In this document: positions 3,931-6,970 of the stretch, piece after piece
Layout: every line of letters starts with the position of its first letter
Position numbering within the stretch: position 1 is the stretch's first letter
NCBI RefSeq assembly: GCF_000429005.1
Contig: NZ_AUBA01000034.1
Span: forward strand, 1 to 6,970
Origin: Novosphingobium acidiphilum DSM 19966
GTDB lineage: Bacteria; Pseudomonadota; Alphaproteobacteria; Sphingomonadales; Sphingomonadaceae
Direction: 5' to 3'
DNA: 6,970 nucleotides
Translations under genes and position numbers: made by a program
Notes under the pieces: model-generated
Seen by the model: only the letters and a program-made list of their open reading frames with translations
Told to the model about the DNA's origin: nothing
Databases searched by the model: none

Positions 3931-4341
3931 TTATTTCATGATCCCCCTGCGCCTATCTTGGTATTCCTCTTCCGAAATCACACCTTTTTCGCGAAGGGAA
4001 TGCAGCTTCTCAAGGTAATCAAGATCGCCTTCTACTGACTTTCTGGTTGTCAATGTGACAGCCATTGGCGAACAGCCATGCAAGCGATTATGCTCTTCAA
4101 CATATTGATAGACGAAGTAGGCATCCAGAAGCCACCAGAAGCCCAAAACAACCCATCCCATAAAGAATGGAAGCCAGCCGAGCGCGAGTAGAAGCAACTG
4201 CGCCAACCCTGATTTAGGACGATTCAGGTAGAAGCGATGAATTCCCAGAAATCCGAGAAACCACCACAGCAGATAAGCTACTAGTATGTTTTTGCCGTCG
4301 TCACCGAGTTGGGCAACTTTTCGGGTTTGGATGCCATCCAT
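3931..4341 (-). CDS. TM2 domain membrane protein with C-terminal SHOCT domain
   Basis: A 136-residue membrane protein. Residues 17-82 form a TM2 domain: 'KNILVAYLLWWFLGFLGIHRFYL' (first membrane segment plus the conserved G-x-H-R-F-Y turn), then a Leu-rich second segment (44-72) ending in the typical W-x-x-D-A-Y. Residues 107-136 form a SHOCT domain ('LDYLEKLHSLREKGVISEEEY' and following), a short C-terminal helical hairpin of unknown role seen in many bacterial membrane proteins. TM2 proteins are envelope proteins of largely unknown function in bacteria. The ATG has only a weak Shine-Dalgarno. It sits in the cargo block between a Cys-rich lipoprotein and the 70-residue protein. Zinc-ribbon domains often accompany TM2 and SHOCT domains, and a zinc-ribbon micropeptide lies two genes upstream. 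Confidence 0.9.
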   Translation of the reverse strand: MDGIQTRKVAQLGDDGKNILVAYLLWWFLGFLGIHRFYLNRPKSGLAQLLLLALGWLPFFMGWVVLGFWWLLDAYFVYQYVEEHNRLHGCSPMAVTLTTRKSVEGDLDYLEKLHSLREKGVISEEEYQDRRRGIMK

Positions 4342-4424
4342 AATCGTCTGCCGATATTTCCGTAGTGATGCGCCACGCTCACCATTGTGAAGTGACCGTG
4401 ACGCAAACCACTACCGTGTCAGTG

Positions 4425-4772
4425 TCACTGGCAAGCCAGCTTCGCTTCCGTCATCGCGTTGACGAGCGTGTCACCCGGACTTCCGCCGGTCCTTGCGCGA
4501 GTATCAGCTTCTACAAATTCCTTGAACGAGACCTTTTCCTCGATCTTATCGATTAGGCAGCCGCACGATTTTGCATTACCGCCGCTTGCAACGCAGGACT
4601 TCATAAAGCCAGTCACAGACTCAGCCGTGTATTCACTCTTGTGCGATGAGCTAACGAGTTCAGAGACAGCCTTGTTGACGCCACCATCTGATGAGCTGTT
4701 TGCCGCTTTCGAGCCACAAGCAGACACTGAAAGCGCAAGCGCGATCAGCGCCGCGAATTTGATTTTATTCAT
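4425..4772 (-). CDS. Cysteine-containing putative lipoprotein
   Basis: A 115-residue protein with a lipoprotein signal: MNKIK, a hydrophobic stretch and the lipobox V16-S17-A18-C19. Gly at position 20 (+2) is compatible with outer-membrane sorting. A Ser/Gly-rich linker (20-35) precedes a compact domain with C60, C70-G-C72 and C114: 'FMKSCVASGGNAKSCGCLIDKIEEKVSFKEFVEA'. The C...C-x-C followed by a short helix ending in a Phe-x-x-hydrophobic motif recurs in small exported bacterial proteins; I know no assigned function. Four mature cysteines suggest two disulfides. The ATG has AGGGGG close upstream. It starts 13 bases after the stop of the zinc-ribbon micropeptide, so translational coupling is likely. 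An 11-base dyad, CAGTGTCACTG (4420-4430), overlaps the stop codon. Confidence 0.85.
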   Translation of the reverse strand: MNKIKFAALIALALSVSACGSKAANSSSDGGVNKAVSELVSSSHKSEYTAESVTGFMKSCVASGGNAKSCGCLIDKIEEKVSFKEFVEADTRARTGGSPGDTLVNAMTEAKLACQ

Positions 4773-4785
4773 AATTCCCCCTTAC

Positions 4786-4848
4786 TTAACACTCAGAGCA
4801 GAAGGCTGCATCATCCGCATTTTCAGCACCACACCTCGAACAAAACAT
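4786..4848 (-). CDS. 20-residue zinc-ribbon micropeptide
   Basis: A very short open frame with a striking pattern: C3-x-x-C6-G, then A-E-N, then F16-C17-x-x-C20 followed at once by TAA. This is the N-terminal zinc-ribbon motif (C-x2-C-G-x-E-N ... F-C-x2-C) that opens many multi-domain membrane proteins with TM2 or other domains. Here nothing follows the last cysteine; the usual Gly after it is replaced by the stop. The ATG is preceded by AAGGATGGGG at a plausible distance. The next gene starts 13 bases downstream. Either a real metal-binding micropeptide is made, or this is the stub of a longer zinc-ribbon protein. Such a perfect knuckle pair is unlikely by chance, but expression is not shown. 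Confidence 0.55.
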   Translation of the reverse strand: MFCSRCGAENADDAAFCSEC

Positions 4849-4983
4849 TTTAGCCCCATCCTTGCTTTTCTAATTTTCGAAATATGCTAGCTGTAAGCGA
4901 GCATTCTGCAAGCGCGAAAATCATGCGTTATCAACAGTATGTAGAAACACGTAGGCTATAGGCGAATGCAAGAAGGCAGTTCA

Positions 4984-5181
4984 TCATTCGTCAAACTCGT
5001 CGTCCTCATCCCAGCGATTGATCGCACGATAGTGTATGATCTCGCACTTCTCTGGTGTCAGCGCACTCGTTTCTAGATCGATGATCAGTTCACGCTTCAG
5101 CCCGCGAGTGCCCTGAGCCATCAGCTCCAACCCGCCCAACTCGTAGAGATCATAGAGCGATTCACGCAGCGCAGCATTCAT
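4984..5181 (-). CDS. Small protein with a lone DnaQ-type exonuclease motif I
   Basis: A 65-residue protein. Residues 31-57, 'ELIIDLETSALTPEKCEII' and following, match the Exo I motif of DEDD 3'-5' exonucleases (hydrophobic strand, D35-x-E37-T, then x-L-x-P-x-x-x-x-I). Those enzymes are 160-250 residues long and need Exo II and Exo III aspartates and a His or Tyr. Here the chain ends in an acidic tail ('WDEDDEFDE') soon after motif I, and the sequence past the stop does not continue the fold in this frame. It is therefore unlikely to be a complete nuclease. It may be a truncated remnant, a small decoy-like protein, or a chance resemblance. Its ATG overlaps the preceding stop (ATGA), so the two genes are translationally coupled. 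Confidence 0.75.
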   Translation of the reverse strand: MNAALRESLYDLYELGGLELMAQGTRGLKRELIIDLETSALTPEKCEIIHYRAINRWDEDDEFDE

Positions 5182-5603
5182 CGCGCCAAAGCCTTCGCCG
5201 CTTTGCCAAAAGCCACATCATCGTTCTGCGCCCCGTAGACCTTGCCCCGCAAAGCTCGCTGCTGATCAGCCATCGTGGAATCAGCTTGACGAATTCCCTG
5301 CTGGATCTTGGAAAACTCCTTAGAACGGTCCTCAGCATCATTCTGGGCGCTCGGGGTGTTACTGCTGCTCTCGGGCTGCTCTGACTTCTGAGGACCGCTT
5401 GCAGGAGAGGCCTTTGGCGGTTTCGCTGATCGTGGGCGTATCTGCTTTGCCAGAGCCGTGTTCCGTGCCGCCAGTTTCCCCGTAAGCTCTGATGCAACAG
5501 CCAGGAGCATATCCGCATCCTGCTTGATCGTCTTGCTCTCAGACTCGTCAGCCATCTGCACCAGCAGAGCCAGCCAGCGTGTAATCTCTTCCCGTGCGTC
5601 CAT
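5178..5603 (-). CDS. Hypothetical protein with Pro/Ser/Ala-rich linker
   Basis: A 141-residue protein that I do not recognise. An N-terminal helical segment (about residues 1-55: 'EEITRWLALLVQMADESE' and an Ala/Leu-rich helix) is followed by a low-complexity linker rich in Pro, Ser, Ala and Lys (about 56-95). A charged helical tail follows ('SKEFSKIQQGIRQADSTMADQQRALRGKVYG'). It has no signal peptide or membrane segment. The start chosen is the ATG at 5603, with AAGGAG eight bases upstream. A GTG at 5612 is in frame but overlaps the Shine-Dalgarno itself and is less likely. The gene lies 76 bases after the integrase and overlaps the next gene by 4 bases. A DNA-processing or regulatory role beside the integrase is guesswork. 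Confidence 0.8.
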   Translation of the reverse strand: MDAREEITRWLALLVQMADESESKTIKQDADMLLAVASELTGKLAARNTALAKQIRPRSAKPPKASPASGPQKSEQPESSSNTPSAQNDAEDRSKEFSKIQQGIRQADSTMADQQRALRGKVYGAQNDDVAFGKAAKALAR

Positions 5604-5609
5604 GCGATG

Positions 5610-5637
5610 CACTCCTTCGAGTGTATTTATTACAGGG
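5610..5637 (-). promoter_or_regulatory. Leader of the 5603 gene: RBS hairpin and shared 15-mer
   Basis: CACTC (5610-5614) and GAGTG (5619-5623) flank a 4-base loop. In the leftward mRNA the Shine-Dalgarno AAGGAG (5617-5612) sits half in the loop and half in the 3' arm, the same layout as at 708-730. Abutting it, GTATTTATTACAGGG (5623-5637, plus strand) matches the minus strand of 1769-1783 at 14 of 15 positions. That site is also just upstream of a gene start. A shared regulator site or a shared promoter element are both possible. Confidence 0.5.
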
Positions 5638-5661
5638 CACGAAAGCGGCGGTGTTGCGGAG

Positions 5662-5679
5662 AAACTTTAAAGTTTAAAG
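5662..5679. repeat. AT-rich palindrome and tandem TTTAAAG after the integrase
   Basis: AAACTTTAAAGTTT (5662-5675) is a perfect 14-base palindrome. It overlaps two tandem copies of TTTAAAG (5666-5672 and 5673-5679) that end at the base before the integrase stop codon (5680-5682). With no spacer it is a poor hairpin, so a protein-binding site upstream of the 5603 gene is the more likely reading. Confidence 0.5.
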
Positions 5680-6921
5680 TTAGATGGGAATAATTCGACC
5701 GTCTTTGTCTCGTCTAAAATCTGCCACAGCATTCGCCAAGCGACGGTCATCGATCAGATGATAGTATGTCTTTCTGATCTCGGTGTCGCTCGTGCCACAC
5801 ATTTCTGCGACTTGCTGAAACGACAGGCCGCTCAGCACTCGTTGCGTGATCATAAAGTGCCGTAAGCTGTATGGTACGATTCCTCGTGCTTCGTGATCAA
5901 CGATGCCTGCGAGCTTCACCATGCGATGAAAGTGATACAGAATCGCACGATTCGAGATGCGTGTTTTGCCGTCCAAGCTGAAGATCAGATCCGTCCCGCT
6001 CTTCGGTTTTGCAAGCTCTTTCCAGCGTTTGAAATAGTGACCGCCCCTGCAATACAGCTTCCGATCTTTGCGAACCTTGCTCGTGCTTTTTCGAACGAAG
6101 ATTTCCGCTAGTAGCTTCGATTGCAGCACTACAGCTTGATCGTGTGCTTTGAGCTTCACATCGCACCACCGAAGCTGCTGCTGCTCACCAGTGCGAAGCC
6201 CCGCGTTCGTTGCGATCAGCACATAGTGCCGTGCAAGCTGCCGCATCTGATACTCATCATCATCGAGCTTGTTAGCCTCACGATCCACATACGAACGCAT
6301 CGCCTTCGTCAGTGCGTTGTACTCGTCATTCGTGAGCGTTGCCCGCCGCACCGCTTCGTTGTCGATTTCATACTTGTTGAGCTTGGGGAAATCGAACGCT
6401 TCGACAGCAGCTTCCTTCTTGCGAAACAGGAACGACTGCATTGCGTTGATCGTGCCTTGCTCGTTGGCAAGCGTAGTATGAGCTACACCGTGCTTGGCGT
6501 GTTTCATTCGATATGCGAAGTAGCCTTCCGCAGCGTTGCGCTCCAGTTCCTTCAGCTTCGTGTCGTGCTTGATGTAGTCGAGCCAGTGCCCAAGATGCGT
6601 TGAGATTGTGCCGTATCGACCCTTCGTGATCGTGCCCAACTCGACCAGCTTCTGCTTGTCAGCAAGATAGTGATTCACGCCTTCTTCCGTCGTGATCGAG
6701 AAGTAGCGTTTGCCAGACTTTTGATCAGAACGAAGTTCGATGTAGCGATCTTCTGCACGTTTTTTGGCTGTCTCAAGATCGCGTGTTTTCAAGCTCTCTC
6801 GAACGTATTTGCCCTCACCATCGAGCCACATTCGAAAGTGCCAATACTCACCACGCTGCTCGATAAGAACCTTATCAAACAGCCAGATTCTGCCGTCGTT
6901 TGCCTTGACGCGATGTGACAT
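5680..6921 (-). CDS. Phage-type tyrosine integrase
   Basis: A site-specific integrase that inserts and excises the element. From the ATG at 6921 it is 413 residues long. Residues 8-70 look like an AP2-like arm-binding domain ('YWHFRMWLDGEGKYVRESLKT'). Residues 75-165 form the SAM-like core-binding domain. The C-terminal catalytic domain has R243 ('NAGLRTGEQ'), a lysine in 'VRKSTSKVRK' (278 or 282), 'YSLRH' with R354 and H355, and the nucleophile Y386 in 'TYYHL'. The first box His is Tyr and the usual 'GH' before the nucleophile is Gly-Thr-Ser, both common variants in this integrase type. An in-frame TTG at 6948 would add nine residues, but the ATG has GGGGGTGG upstream and is preferred. It is probably the enzyme acting on the guaA-like site at 80-97. 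Confidence 0.95.
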   Translation of the reverse strand: MSHRVKANDGRIWLFDKVLIEQRGEYWHFRMWLDGEGKYVRESLKTRDLETAKKRAEDRYIELRSDQKSGKRYFSITTEEGVNHYLADKQKLVELGTITKGRYGTISTHLGHWLDYIKHDTKLKELERNAAEGYFAYRMKHAKHGVAHTTLANEQGTINAMQSFLFRKKEAAVEAFDFPKLNKYEIDNEAVRRATLTNDEYNALTKAMRSYVDREANKLDDDEYQMRQLARHYVLIATNAGLRTGEQQQLRWCDVKLKAHDQAVVLQSKLLAEIFVRKSTSKVRKDRKLYCRGGHYFKRWKELAKPKSGTDLIFSLDGKTRISNRAILYHFHRMVKLAGIVDHEARGIVPYSLRHFMITQRVLSGLSFQQVAEMCGTSDTEIRKTYYHLIDDRRLANAVADFRRDKDGRIIPI

Positions 6922-6970
6922 TAGCCACCCCCAGCTATGCGAACCCAAACATCAACGTCGCCTACGATTG

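Noticed and set aside
4849..4983. Promoter for the cargo block on the minus strand
   Set aside because: Several partial -35-like words (such as TTGATA) occur, but no -10 with good spacing and match. I cannot place a promoter with support.
5162..5518. 118-residue minus-strand frame within the 5603 gene
   Set aside because: Arg/Trp/Ser-rich out-of-frame shadow. The 141-residue frame has AAGGAG and the coupled ATGA overlap.
6121..6603. 160-residue plus-strand frame opposite the integrase
   Set aside because: Antisense to a gene with a complete integrase domain and catalytic set.

Overview
The window reads as most of one small integrative element (genomic island) from a proteobacterium. A betaproteobacterium is my guess, from the DUF6641-like gene and the overall gene style; no housekeeping gene is present to settle it. 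I see no rRNA, tRNA, CRISPR array or complete insertion sequence.

Layout. Almost everything lies on the minus strand, so it is best read from right to left. (1) 6921-5680 encodes a full-length phage-type tyrosine integrase. (2) 5603-4984 holds two small genes with a 4-base stop/start overlap. The second carries what looks like the first catalytic motif (DxE) of a DnaQ-type exonuclease and then stops. (3) 4848-3177 is a cargo block of small envelope-type genes: a 20-residue zinc-ribbon micropeptide too short for normal gene calling, a Cys-rich lipoprotein, a TM2-SHOCT membrane protein, a 70-residue hypothetical protein and a second lipoprotein. The last of these is visibly AT-richer than its surroundings. 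(4) 2588-3154, on the plus strand, encodes a second, minimal tyrosine recombinase (188 aa, catalytic domain only), convergent with the cargo. (5) 1761-2587 is an 827-base divergent intergenic region with no gene I can support but many perfect inverted repeats. (6) 1760-278 is a three-gene leftward cluster: a putative helix-turn-helix protein, a charged hypothetical protein and a DUF6641-like protein. (7) 1-277 is an AT-rich, gene-free end.

The most informative short signal is at 80-97. On the minus strand it reads ATC-GAG-TGG-GAG-TAG (Ile-Glu-Trp-Glu-stop), which matches the conserved 3' end of guaA (GMP synthase), a known hotspot for island integration. Here it is detached from any guaA reading frame, as expected for the distal attachment-site duplicate (attR) of an island inserted in guaA. 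The model predicts that the real guaA 3' end lies just beyond position 6970, on the minus strand upstream of the integrase. The 10-mer TTTGTGTAAC on both sides of the site leaves a tandem-element or circular-junction (attP-like) reading open.

A second theme is the 5' leaders. Several genes (starts at 706, 1760, 3659, 5603 and 2588) have a Shine-Dalgarno sequence inside or touching a short perfect inverted repeat. Two distant leaders (1769-1783 and 5623-5637) also share a 15-mer, GTATTTATYACAGGG, with one mismatch, suggesting co-regulation of the two ends of the element. How the cargo works is unknown. Two lipoproteins, a four-helix membrane protein and a zinc-ribbon peptide carried between two recombinases suggest an envelope-located accessory function, but nothing in the sequence proves one.
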